From assembly GCF_001641125.1 (NCBI RefSeq), contig NZ_LWLP01000001.1, forward strand, positions 3,599,828 through 3,663,827: a stretch of 64,000 nt of DNA, given 5' to 3'. Source of the DNA: Arthrobacter sp. OY3WO11 (GTDB taxonomy: Bacteria; Actinomycetota; Actinomycetes; Actinomycetales; Micrococcaceae). The translations under genes and the position numbers were made by a program. How positions within the stretch are numbered: position 1 is the stretch's first letter; the number at the start of each line of letters is the position of its first letter. Under the pieces are notes generated by a model. That model ran no database searches. It was not told where the DNA came from and saw nothing but the letters and a program-made list of their open reading frames with translations. Below are positions 49,196 through 57,532 of the stretch, piece by piece.

Positions 49196-49270
49196 ATGCC
49201 GATCACGCGCCTGCATCCAGGCAGCCACGCCCAGCCGTCCGAACGCGAACACTGCCGGAGCGGTCTGTGA
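49196..49270 (+). CDS. Possible leaderless upstream ORF (24 aa) coupled to DUF808 gene
   Basis: The frame encodes MPITRLHPGSHAQPSEREHC plus four residues and ends with TGA inside the GTGA overlap of the DUF808 start codon. It begins 6 nt after a consensus -10 and has no Shine-Dalgarno site. Start and stop geometry suggest translation from the mRNA 5' end and coupling to the next gene. Coding potential cannot be judged at this length. Confidence 0.4.
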   Translation: MPITRLHPGSHAQPSEREHCRSGL

Positions 49271-50289
49271 GCGGCGGCCTCGTCGCCCTGCTGGACGACG
49301 TCGCAGCCCTGGCCCGCATCGCGGCCGCCTCGGTGGACGACGTCGCAGCCGGAGCGGCAAAGGCCGGGGCCAAGGCCGCCGGTGTGGTCATCGACGACGC
49401 CGCTGTCACCCCGCAGTACGTGTCCGGGGCTGACCCGTCCCGCGAACTGCCGATGATCAAGCGGATCTTCTGGGGCTCGCTCCGGAACAAGCTGCTGATC
49501 ATCCTGCCGGCACTGCTGCTCATCAGCGCCTTCCTCCCGTGGGCCATCCCGTTCATCCTCATGCTGGGCGGCACGTACCTGTGCTTCGAAGGCGCCGAGA
49601 AGGTCTGGCACAAGATCCGCCGGGACCACTCGGACGAAAAAGCGCCGGCGGTCGAGCGGGGACCTGAGGCGGAAGCCAAGGTGGTCAAGGGCGCCATCAC
49701 CACCGACTTCATCCTGTCCTGCGAGATCATGGTCATCTCCATGAATGAGGTGGCCGCCGAATCCATCTGGGCCCGGGCTGTCATCCTGGTGGTCGTGGCC
49801 CTCGCCATCACGGTGCTCGTGTACGGCGCCGTGGCACTGATCGTGAAGATGGACGACATTGGCCTGCACCTGGCCGCCAAGGAATCTGCGGGCTCCCAGC
49901 GCTTCGGCGAGCTGCTGGTCAAGGGGATGCCCGCCGTGCTGGCCGCCATCACCCTGATCGGAACAGTCGCGATGCTGTGGGTTGGCGGCCACATCATGCT
50001 GCAGGGGGCCTACGACCTCGGCTGGCACCTGCCGTATGACCTGGTCCACGCCCTCGAAGCCCCGGTGGCCGGGATTGCGGGTATCGGCGGCCTCCTGGCC
50101 TGGGTCGTGAACACCCTCTGCTCAGCCGTCCTGGGACTCGCCTGGGGCCTCGCCGTGATGACCGTCCTGCACCCGCTGCTGAAGGCCCTGCCGTTCGGCA
50201 AGGAGAAGGGCCAGCACGAGGAAGGTGACGTCCGCGCCGAACTCGCAGGCTACCGGCCGACGAACCACACGTCGGATCCCGCTCCCTAG
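49267..50289 (+). CDS. DUF808 (YedI-like) membrane protein
   Basis: A 340-residue membrane protein with the N-terminal SGGLVALLDDVAALARIAAA, the VTPQYVSGADPSRELPMIKRI block and about six helices, matching the DUF808/YedI family. Function is not established. GTG at 49267 has CGGAGCG upstream and overlaps the stop of a short upstream frame. Confidence 0.9.
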   Translation: MSGGLVALLDDVAALARIAAASVDDVAAGAAKAGAKAAGVVIDDAAVTPQYVSGADPSRELPMIKRIFWGSLRNKLLIILPALLLISAFLPWAIPFILMLGGTYLCFEGAEKVWHKIRRDHSDEKAPAVERGPEAEAKVVKGAITTDFILSCEIMVISMNEVAAESIWARAVILVVVALAITVLVYGAVALIVKMDDIGLHLAAKESAGSQRFGELLVKGMPAVLAAITLIGTVAMLWVGGHIMLQGAYDLGWHLPYDLVHALEAPVAGIAGIGGLLAWVVNTLCSAVLGLAWGLAVMTVLHPLLKALPFGKEKGQHEEGDVRAELAGYRPTNHTSDPAP

Positions 50290-50294
50290 CCGGA

Positions 50295-50966
50295 CTAAAC
50301 CTCCTCCACCACCAGGTTCCGGTACGCCGCCCGGAGCGGGGCCATCTGCCGGAAGCCCAGGTAGCCGCCGCCCAGCACGGCCGCGGAGGAGTCGTGCCAC
50401 TCGAAAAGCGGCAGCCCGTTGATGGCGAAAGCCACCCGCGGCCCGTCCTTCACAACCTCCATCCGGTAGAAGTCCACAGCGTCCCCGGCCGGGGGCAGCG
50501 GATCGGCTCCCTGCGCCACCAGTTCAAACCCGGCGCTCTTCCGGAGGTTGCAGGTCCGGAAGGCCCGCTCGGACTCGTATTTGTGCCGGAAATAGGAGAC
50601 GTGCAGGGCATCGATGTCCCCGGAATGGTACTGCGGGTAGTACCCCGTCCGCGGCGTTAGCGCACTGGAAAACAGGTCCCTGCCATTGTGTCCCCGGGCT
50701 GCGAAGAAGAGCATGGCCAGGCCCGGTTCCTCCAGCGGCAGGAATTCCCAACTGATCCTGATGCCGTCCGGTAGCTCCACCGGGCACCAGAACGTCCAGT
50801 GCGCATGGTCCCCGAATTCCGCGCCGTCCAAAGAACCCGACAGTTCCAGGGCGCTTTGGTGAGTCCCCAGGCTCAACGGCCCTTCTGCCACCCAGTCCCC
50901 CACGTCCGCCGGGGATGTGAGAGCGTTGCTGTACAGCACCTTCGTCTCCACGCCGGACGTCCCCAC
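50295..50966 (-). CDS. DUF1961 protein (YesU-like)
   Basis: A 223-residue beta-sandwich protein with the DUF1961 blocks HAHWTFWCPVELPDGIRISW, YPQYHSGDIDALHVSYFR and LPLFEWHDS. B. subtilis YesU, encoded beside the rhamnogalacturonan acetylesterase YesT, belongs here; the fold resembles concanavalin-like glycan-binding or lyase domains. GTG at 50966 directly abuts the preceding stop codon. Last gene of the importer operon; no signal peptide. Confidence 0.85.
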   Translation of the reverse strand: MGTSGVETKVLYSNALTSPADVGDWVAEGPLSLGTHQSALELSGSLDGAEFGDHAHWTFWCPVELPDGIRISWEFLPLEEPGLAMLFFAARGHNGRDLFSSALTPRTGYYPQYHSGDIDALHVSYFRHKYESERAFRTCNLRKSAGFELVAQGADPLPPAGDAVDFYRMEVVKDGPRVAFAINGLPLFEWHDSSAAVLGGGYLGFRQMAPLRAAYRNLVVEEV

Positions 50967-51671
50967 TTAGCCGCGTCCCGCCGTCGTCCGTACCAGGCCG
51001 CCCGGCACCAGCCCCAGTTCCCGGAGCCGGGCGGCAACGTGTCCAGCCACCAGCGCGGCCCCCTGCTGGGAGAAGTGGGTGTTGTCCGCCAGGCCGTCCG
51101 GCCAGTGCGCGTGCGAGCCCGGCGCGAAGTGGCAGAAGAGCGACGCCGATTCGTCCCGTCCCAGCTGCAGGTACAGCCCGCGGGTCCACGCGTTCAGGTC
51201 AATGACCGCCAGCCCGAGCTCCAGGCCGATCTCCCGCACCACCTCCGGGTAGTCCTCCAGGCTCTGTTCCAGGTCTTTTTGCCCAGCAGCAACGCCCGAC
51301 GACGGCCGGTCCAGGAAGTGCCTGCGCTCCACCGGGGTGCAGAGTACAGGCAGCGCCCCCAGGTTCTGCACCTCCCCCGCCATGGTGCGCAGGTTGGCGG
51401 CGTAGCCGGTCCGGGCCGCAAGGTGCTGCTTCTTCTGGTCGTTGTGGCCGAACTGGATCAGGACCAGGTCCCCCTCCGCGGCCTCCGCCAGCAGGCCGGC
51501 CCACAACCCCTCGTCCCGGAAGGACTCCGTGCTGGCCCCGCCCTTGGCGAAGTTGTGCACGGCCGCCCAGGTGTAGGAATGTGGGGCAAGGTGCGTTCCC
51601 CAGCCGCTCATGGGGTACTCGTGCGTGGGGCAGTTTGCCACCGTGGAATCTCCGGCGAGCAGGATTTTCAT
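50967..51671 (-). CDS. Rhamnogalacturonan acetylesterase-like SGNH hydrolase (CE12)
   Basis: A 234-residue SGNH esterase. Block I is LLAGDSTVANCP (catalytic Ser), block III FGHNDQKK and block V DNTHFSQQGA with the catalytic Asp and His. The GDSTVA and NTHF forms are characteristic of the YesT/RhgT branch that deacetylates rhamnogalacturonan. Cytosolic, so it acts on imported oligomers. ATG at 51671 is the start of the SGNH domain itself; upstream in-frame sequence belongs to the permease gene. Confidence 0.9.
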   Translation of the reverse strand: MKILLAGDSTVANCPTHEYPMSGWGTHLAPHSYTWAAVHNFAKGGASTESFRDEGLWAGLLAEAAEGDLVLIQFGHNDQKKQHLAARTGYAANLRTMAGEVQNLGALPVLCTPVERRHFLDRPSSGVAAGQKDLEQSLEDYPEVVREIGLELGLAVIDLNAWTRGLYLQLGRDESASLFCHFAPGSHAHWPDGLADNTHFSQQGAALVAGHVAARLRELGLVPGGLVRTTAGRG

Positions 51672-51697
51672 GCTGTACTTTCTCTCGTGGTGCAGGC

Positions 51698-52570
51698 TCA
51701 GCCCTTGACGGAGCCGATGAGCATGCCTTTGGCGAAGTGCTTCTGCAGGAACGGGTAGAAGATGAGGATGGGCAGGGTTGCCACCACGATCACCGCGAAC
51801 TTGATGCCCTGTTCGGGCGGGATGTAGTTCGGGTCCACGTTGCCGGTGCCGAGCAGGTCCGAGGACGCCGTGACCTGGCGCAGGTACATCTGCAGGGTCC
51901 ACTTGGAGTTGTCGGAGAGGTAGAGCAGGGGCGACATGAAGTCGTTCCAGATGCCCACGGCGTAGAACAGGGCGAATGTGGCCAGGACCGGTTTGGAGAG
52001 GGGCAGCAGGATCCGCCACAGGATGCCGATCTCGGTGGCGCCGTCCATCTTGGCCGATTCCTCAAGTTCCTGCGGGAGTTCCTGGAAGAAGTTCTTGATG
52101 ATGATCAGGCTGAACGGGTTGATGGCCGCCGGCAGGATCAGCGCCCAGTAGGAGTTCAGCAGGCCCAGGTCCTTGACCAGCAGGAAGGTGGGGATCATGC
52201 CGCCGGAGAACACCATGGCAAAGACCACCAGGGACAGGATGACCTGCCGTCCGCGGAGGGTCTTTTTGGCCAGCGGGTACGCCATGGTCACGGTGAACGC
52301 GAGCTGGACCAGGGTGCCGACGGCGGTGACAAGGATGGTGGTCACCAGCGCCCTGGTGAATGCGGGGGTGGAGAAGATGTATTCGTAGGAGCCCAGCGTG
52401 AACTGTTCGGGCCACACGAAGAACGCGCGCCGGGTGATTTCGGCCTCGTTGGCGAAGGACCCTGCGATCACGTAGATGAACGGCAGCAGCGTGATGATGC
52501 CGATCAGGGACAGGAACACGTAGTTCGCGGCGTCGAAGATCCGCCCGCCGGTGGTGTTGTGAATCTTCAT
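51698..52570 (-). CDS. ABC transporter permease (YesQ/LplC type)
   Basis: A 290-residue permease with six helices and the loop ESAKMDGATEIGILWRILLP. Features such as the SFANEAEITRRAFFVWPEQF segment and PEQGIKFAVIVVATLPIL match the LplC/YtcP/YesQ branch used for large plant oligosaccharides. The start overlaps the preceding stop as TAATG. The ATPase is not encoded here. Confidence 0.92.
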   Translation of the reverse strand: MKIHNTTGGRIFDAANYVFLSLIGIITLLPFIYVIAGSFANEAEITRRAFFVWPEQFTLGSYEYIFSTPAFTRALVTTILVTAVGTLVQLAFTVTMAYPLAKKTLRGRQVILSLVVFAMVFSGGMIPTFLLVKDLGLLNSYWALILPAAINPFSLIIIKNFFQELPQELEESAKMDGATEIGILWRILLPLSKPVLATFALFYAVGIWNDFMSPLLYLSDNSKWTLQMYLRQVTASSDLLGTGNVDPNYIPPEQGIKFAVIVVATLPILIFYPFLQKHFAKGMLIGSVKG

Positions 52571-53580
52571 TAGAACAGTCCGCTCTGGTTGAAGCGTTTG
52601 GCCAGGGCGTTGGTGCCAAAGATCAGCACGATGCCCACCAGGGATTTGAAGAGCCCGACGGCGGTGGAGTAGCTGTAGGCGCCCTGGGTGATGCCCACGA
52701 AGTACACGTAGGTGTCGAACACGTCGGCCACGGACCGGTTCAGGGCATTGGTCATCAGGTAGATCTGTTCGAAGCCTGTGTTGAGCATCTGCCCGATGGC
52801 CAGGATCAGCATCACGATGATGGTGGAACGGATGCCCGGCAGGGTGATGTGCCAGACCCTGCGGAACCGGCCGGCGCCGTCAATGATGGCGGCCTCGTAC
52901 TGGTCCTGGTCCACGGTGGCCAGGGCGGCGAGGAAGATGATGGTGCCCCAGCCGGTGTTCTTCCAGATCTCCTGCAGCACGATCAGCGGCCGGAACCAGT
53001 TCGGATCGGACAGGAAATCAATGTCGGTGCCCATCACGTTGTTCAGGAACAGGAACAGCGGGCCGAAGTCCAGGGCGAACAGCAGGAAACTCAGCGACGC
53101 CACGATGGTCCAGGACAGGAAGTGCGGAATGTAGACGAGCGTCTGGACCGTGCGCTTGAGGATGGAAAGCCGGACCTCGTTCAGCAGCAGCGCCAGGACG
53201 ATGGTCAGCGGAAAGGCGATGCCCAGGTTCAGGAACGCCAGGATTAAGGTGTTGCCAAGCAGCCGCGGGAAGTCCGGGTTGGAGAAGAAGTCCTGGAAGT
53301 GCTGGGTTCCCACCCACGGGCTGCCGTTCACGCCCAGGAACGGGACGTAGTCCTTGAACGCGATGGACACGCCATACATTGGGGCGTAGCGGAACACCGC
53401 GAAGTACACCACCCCCGGCGCCAGCAGCAGGTAGAGCCACTTGTAGTGCGCGAAATGGACGGAGAATTTACCGCGGGGGACTTTTGGCGGCTTGCGCGGC
53501 TTGGAGCTCTTGCCCGCATCCGTCCCGGGGCCCTGGCCATGGCCGATGTTCGAGGCCAGCGCGTCTGTCAGCTGTGACAT
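52570..53580 (-). CDS. ABC transporter permease (YesP/LplB type)
   Basis: A 336-residue permease with an N-terminal Lys/Pro-rich tail and six helices; the hallmark YAPMYGVSIAFKDYVPFLGV and EAAIIDGAGRFRRVWHITLPGI are present. It pairs with the next gene to form the channel for the oligosaccharide captured by the lipoprotein encoded 89 nt upstream. Confidence 0.93.
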   Translation of the reverse strand: MSQLTDALASNIGHGQGPGTDAGKSSKPRKPPKVPRGKFSVHFAHYKWLYLLLAPGVVYFAVFRYAPMYGVSIAFKDYVPFLGVNGSPWVGTQHFQDFFSNPDFPRLLGNTLILAFLNLGIAFPLTIVLALLLNEVRLSILKRTVQTLVYIPHFLSWTIVASLSFLLFALDFGPLFLFLNNVMGTDIDFLSDPNWFRPLIVLQEIWKNTGWGTIIFLAALATVDQDQYEAAIIDGAGRFRRVWHITLPGIRSTIIVMLILAIGQMLNTGFEQIYLMTNALNRSVADVFDTYVYFVGITQGAYSYSTAVGLFKSLVGIVLIFGTNALAKRFNQSGLF

Positions 53581-53669
53581 TCAGGGCCTCCTTTCTGGAA
53601 GTGGTGGTGGGTCCTGAACCGGCGGGCTCCACAGCGAATGTGCGGAGCCCGCCGGTGCGGGCGGGACTG

Positions 53670-55199
53670 TTACTTGTTGTCCTGCCAGAGCTGGTTGATC
53701 TCTTCCGTGACCTTGTCGCCGCCGCTGGTGTTCCACAGCTTGATGGCGTCCTTCAGCCCCTGCTCGTCAATCTGGCCGGCAAGGTACTTGATCCGGGCAT
53801 CGGCCACGATGTTGTCCAGCTGGGCACCCTTGGAGACGTAGGTCGCGGACACGTACGGCGCAGCCGGGTTGTAGACGGCGCTCTTGAGGTCCTCTGCCAT
53901 CACTTCCGTGCGCTTGTCGAAGACCTGCTGCTCGTATTCCGTGGGCTGCTTGACCGGGTAGAAAGTGTTGCCGCCAACGTTCATTCCAAGTTGGGCGTAG
54001 CTCTTGATGTCCGTAGTGACGGCCTTTGACTCCTCAGTCTCGGGCTTGATGCTGGCGGCCTTGCCGTCCTCCACGGTGAAGTTCACGCCCTCGATCCCGT
54101 TGTTGAGCAGGATGGCCACGTCCTTGCTGTTCATGGTGTTCAGGACTTCCAGCACCTTCGCCAGCTCGGCCTCGGTGCGGACGCTGGCCTTCGGCACGGC
54201 GAGGAAGCCTGAGTAGCCATCGGTGGGGTGGGCGTGCAGTTCGCCGTCGGGGCCTTCGAGGTTGCCGACGAAGCCCACCTTGTTCTCGTAGTTGTTGGGA
54301 TCTGCCTGCTTGAACAGGTTGACCAGGACGCTGACGCGGGAGTCGACGTCCACAATGATTCCGCCCTTGCCGTTGAAGAACGGTTCATTCCACTTGGTGC
54401 CGTCAAACGTGGCGAAGTCCGGGTTGATGAGCTTTTCGTCCACCATCTTCTTGACGAACCGGTTGGCCTCGAGGAACTCTTCTGTTTCGAAGCTGGGGAT
54501 CAGTTTCCCGTCCTTCTCGGTCCAGCGGTTTCCGGCGCCGTACCATTCCTCGATGAGGTCGTAGGGGCTGTTGCTGCCCAGCGCGCCCCATTTGGGAATG
54601 GTGATGCCCCAGGTGTCGTCCTGGCCGTTGCCGTCGGGGTCCTGCTCGGTGAAGGCCTTGGCCACCTCGTACAGGTCCTCGGTGGTCTTGGGCGCCTCGA
54701 GGCCCAGCTTGTCCAGCCAGTCCTGGCGGAACATCACGGCGGCGCGCATCGGGGCGCGGCCGCGGAACACGCCGTACACCTTGCCGTTGATGCTGGCGTT
54801 TTGCTGAATGTCCGGGAAGTTGGTCTTCAGGTTCGGGTAGTCATCGAGTTTGTCCGTCAGGTCCCAGAACGCACCGGCTTCCGCGTTCTTGACGAACCCG
54901 GGTGTCTTTCCCTGGATCACCATGATGTGCGGGATCTCGGAGGAGGCAAGCGTGATGTTGGTCTTGTCCTCGTAAGACGCGTTGGGGGTCCACGTGATGT
55001 TGATGTCCTTGCCGGTGAGCTCCTCCAGCTTCTTCTGGACGGCACCGTCGGCACTGGGCGGCTGGGCCTCGAGGAACGGCGCCATGATGGACACCGTGCT
55101 GAGGTCCGCTGCCGGGGCTTCGCCGCCGCTGCAGGCAGTGAGCGACATGGCCGTGGCCGTTACGACGGCGGCCGCCAGGGAGAGTTTTCTGCGCATCAT
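53670..55199 (-). CDS. Oligosaccharide-binding lipoprotein (LplA/YesO type)
   Basis: A 509-residue solute-binding lipoprotein with lipobox LTAC at residue ~23. The large size, the QKKLEELTGKDINITW segment and RGRAPMRAAVMFRQDWLDKLG are typical of the LplA family for bulky oligosaccharides. AAGGA lies 7 nt upstream of ATG 55199. A LacI-type palindrome sits 58-71 nt before the start. Confidence 0.9.
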   Translation of the reverse strand: MMRRKLSLAAAVVTATAMSLTACSGGEAPAADLSTVSIMAPFLEAQPPSADGAVQKKLEELTGKDINITWTPNASYEDKTNITLASSEIPHIMVIQGKTPGFVKNAEAGAFWDLTDKLDDYPNLKTNFPDIQQNASINGKVYGVFRGRAPMRAAVMFRQDWLDKLGLEAPKTTEDLYEVAKAFTEQDPDGNGQDDTWGITIPKWGALGSNSPYDLIEEWYGAGNRWTEKDGKLIPSFETEEFLEANRFVKKMVDEKLINPDFATFDGTKWNEPFFNGKGGIIVDVDSRVSVLVNLFKQADPNNYENKVGFVGNLEGPDGELHAHPTDGYSGFLAVPKASVRTEAELAKVLEVLNTMNSKDVAILLNNGIEGVNFTVEDGKAASIKPETEESKAVTTDIKSYAQLGMNVGGNTFYPVKQPTEYEQQVFDKRTEVMAEDLKSAVYNPAAPYVSATYVSKGAQLDNIVADARIKYLAGQIDEQGLKDAIKLWNTSGGDKVTEEINQLWQDNK

Positions 55200-55256
55200 G
55201 GTTTTCCTTTTCCACTTCTTCGGGGTTTTGTTGGTCAAAACTGTTGATGGGACTGG

Positions 55257-55270
55257 TTGATACGTTTCAA
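55257..55270. promoter_or_regulatory. LacI-type operator upstream of the oligosaccharide importer
   Basis: TTGATACGTTTCAA is symmetric at 12 of 14 positions around a central CG, the standard form of a LacI-family site. It is related to, but not the same as, TGAATCGTTTCA at the rhamnose locus. It lies in the 142-nt gap between the DUF624 and binding-protein genes, so the importer can be controlled separately. Confidence 0.55.
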
Positions 55271-55341
55271 GCACAAGGGAGCAAGCAGCGGGAAGGCCGA
55301 CGGCGCCTCCCGGACTTATGCGCGCCCCCGGCCTCACGGCG

Positions 55342-56028
55342 TCAGGCGGCCACGGAGGCCGACGGGAGGGCGCCCTTCCCCGCCGGGATGCCGGCACCGG
55401 CCGCCGACGCCCCGGCCACGGATTCATCATTGGCGGTGAAGAACCGGTCGCACAGCCAGCCGGTCACATACAGCCAGGCACCGATGCTGAAGAACGGGAT
55501 CAGGCCCGGGACGGTGGTGCTGGCATAGAACGCGGCAGCGGAAATGAACAGCAGGATGACCGTTCCGGCGAGATGCCGGAAGGCGAAGCGGGAAGACGTC
55601 AGCAGGTACTGCCCCAGGGGGAGCTCGTACCTCGCGTAAAGGGGGAAGAGGTAACAGGTTGCGCCGGCCAGGAAGATGGCCGCCACAAAAATGCCCGCCG
55701 CCATCAGCTGCGAGAACAGGTCCCCCGACGCCGAAAAGTAGTTCCAGTTCATGGACAGCGCAACTGCCGCCGCCATCACCGGCAGGGCGAGCACATTGGC
55801 CCGGCCGAAGTTCCGGAAGTAATTGGCCCCGAAGCTGCGGAGCAGCGGCGCCGCGTCACCCCGTGCGCGCTTCCGCACGGCGATCTGGGCGGCCGCAGTG
55901 GCAGGGCCTGCGCCGAGGACGCCCAGGCCCAGCAGTGCGAAGAGGATCCACAGCAGGTTCAGGCAGGCGATCCACAGGAGGGTGTCAAAGAACGAGTAGG
56001 CCCGGGCACTGAATGATCCAGACAGCAT
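55342..56028 (-). CDS. DUF624 (YesL-like) membrane protein
   Basis: A 228-residue membrane protein with five or six helices and the DUF624 pattern FFDTLLWIACLNLLWILFAL followed by GAGPATAAAQ. YesL of B. subtilis is the first gene of the rhamnogalacturonan cluster; its role is unknown but it commonly precedes LplA-type importers. ATG 56028 opens the operon. Confidence 0.88.
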   Translation of the reverse strand: MLSGSFSARAYSFFDTLLWIACLNLLWILFALLGLGVLGAGPATAAAQIAVRKRARGDAAPLLRSFGANYFRNFGRANVLALPVMAAAVALSMNWNYFSASGDLFSQLMAAGIFVAAIFLAGATCYLFPLYARYELPLGQYLLTSSRFAFRHLAGTVILLFISAAAFYASTTVPGLIPFFSIGAWLYVTGWLCDRFFTANDESVAGASAAGAGIPAGKGALPSASVAA

Positions 56029-56110
56029 GGCGCAGCTCCCTTCATTTCTCCATCGTTGCAGAGGCGAAGGCGGAAGTGTCCCGCATCACGCCGGTAATCG
56101 GTTTCTCGAA

Positions 56111-56161
56111 AATCTAGACGTACACGGGCGGCAAGGTCAAGCGAAATTTTGAATCGTTACA
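56111..56161 (-). promoter_or_regulatory. Promoter of the DUF624-importer unit with a rhamnose-type operator
   Basis: On the minus strand TTGACC (56140-56135) and TAGATT (56116-56111) are spaced by 18 nt. Ten bases upstream lies TGAATCGTTACA (56150-56161), differing by one base from each of the two rhamnose-locus operators. It stands between this promoter and the divergent Gfo/Idh gene and could control either. The remaining intergenic bases to 56269 show nothing else clear. Confidence 0.6.
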
Positions 56162-56269
56162 TAGCTGGACTCTGGAGAGTGCCATGACGCACACTGAGGG
56201 TTGGAAAGCGCTTGCTGAAGTTCGCACGCGCCCATGCAACTGTGCCCTGCAGGGCGGAAATGGAGAACC

Positions 56270-57532
56270 ATGGCAACGCCAACCGGCACCCACAGCCCGG
56301 ACGCGCCCGCCGGGTCAACAACAGCAACGGCTGGTCGCGGCGCTGCCGCCGGAACGTCAGCCCACGCCGTCGGTGTTGCGGCTGCCCGCGTGGCTTTGAT
56401 CGGCGTGCACGGCTTCGGCACACACCACCTCCGCAACCTTGAACGCCTCCAGGCGGCAGGCGCCGTCGAGCTAGTTGCCGTGGCTGATCCGCAGCCGCCG
56501 TCCGCCGGCTCCGTTCCGGCCTCGGCCCGGGTATACCCGGGACTCGACGAACTGCGGTCCGCAACCACAGGCCTGGACCTGGTCATCGTGGCAACCCCCA
56601 TCCAGACCCACGCCCCGCTGGCGCTCGCTGCTTTGCGCACCGGCGCGGACCTGTACCTGGAGAAGCCCCCGGTGGCGTCCCTGGGCGATTTCGACCGGCT
56701 CTGTGACGCCGCAGCCGAGTCAGGCAGGAGCGTGCAGATCGGCTTCCAGAGCCTCGGCTCGCATGCCCTGCAGGAAATCGAAAACCTGGTGGCAGCCGGC
56801 ACCCTCGGCACGCTCAAGGGCATTTCCGCCACGGGCCGCTGGGTCCGGGACCGTGCCTACTACAAGCGCTCCCGGTGGGCTGGAAAGCGCAGCATCAACG
56901 GCGTGGACGTGGTGGATGGCGTGGCCACCAATCCCCTGGCCCATGCAGTGGCAACAGCACTGAGGATTGCCGGGGCCCGGACCACTGCCGACGTGGCGTC
57001 CGTGGAGACCGAGCTGTACCGCGCCAACGACATCGAGTCGGATGACACCTCGGTGATCCGCATCCGCACGGCCTCGGGCCTGCCCATCACCTGCGCGCTG
57101 ACCATCTGCGCTTCCGAATCCGTGGAACCCTACATCACGCTGCAGGGCTCAGCCGGAACCGCCGTGTTCCACTACACGGAGGACCGCCTCACCGTCACCA
57201 CGGCGTCGGGCACCACTGAGGAGACGTACGGACGCGACGACCTCACGGAGAACCTCCTGGCCCACCGCAATTCCGGATCCCCGCTGATCAGCCCCCTTCT
57301 GGACAGCGGTGCCTTCATGCTGGTCCTGGAAGCGGTCCGGACCGCTCCGCTGCCCGCTGTCATAGGTGATGCCCACGTCCGGTGGGAGGGCTACGGGGAA
57401 GCAGCGCACGCCGTCGTGGTAGACATTGAGGCGGCGCTGGAACGCGTGGGCCGCGAGCACGCCACGTTCAGCGAGCTGGGCCTGCCGTGGGCAACATCGG
57501 CCCCTTGCGCCTTCAGCGTGCCGGCTTCCTGA
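56270..57532 (+). CDS. Gfo/Idh/MocA-family oxidoreductase
   Basis: A 420-residue NAD(P)-dependent dehydrogenase. After a ~40-residue low-complexity Ala/Thr/Gly N-terminus comes the Rossmann start VALIGVHGFGTHHLRNLERL (GxGxxG with an unusual VHG) and the family motif LYLEKPP with the catalytic Lys. These enzymes oxidise or epimerise sugars; in this context a rhamnose or galacturonate derivative is likely. GGAG precedes ATG 56270. Its stop overlaps the GH78 start as TGATG. Confidence 0.85.
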   Translation: MATPTGTHSPDAPAGSTTATAGRGAAAGTSAHAVGVAAARVALIGVHGFGTHHLRNLERLQAAGAVELVAVADPQPPSAGSVPASARVYPGLDELRSATTGLDLVIVATPIQTHAPLALAALRTGADLYLEKPPVASLGDFDRLCDAAAESGRSVQIGFQSLGSHALQEIENLVAAGTLGTLKGISATGRWVRDRAYYKRSRWAGKRSINGVDVVDGVATNPLAHAVATALRIAGARTTADVASVETELYRANDIESDDTSVIRIRTASGLPITCALTICASESVEPYITLQGSAGTAVFHYTEDRLTVTTASGTTEETYGRDDLTENLLAHRNSGSPLISPLLDSGAFMLVLEAVRTAPLPAVIGDAHVRWEGYGEAAHAVVVDIEAALERVGREHATFSELGLPWATSAPCAFSVPAS

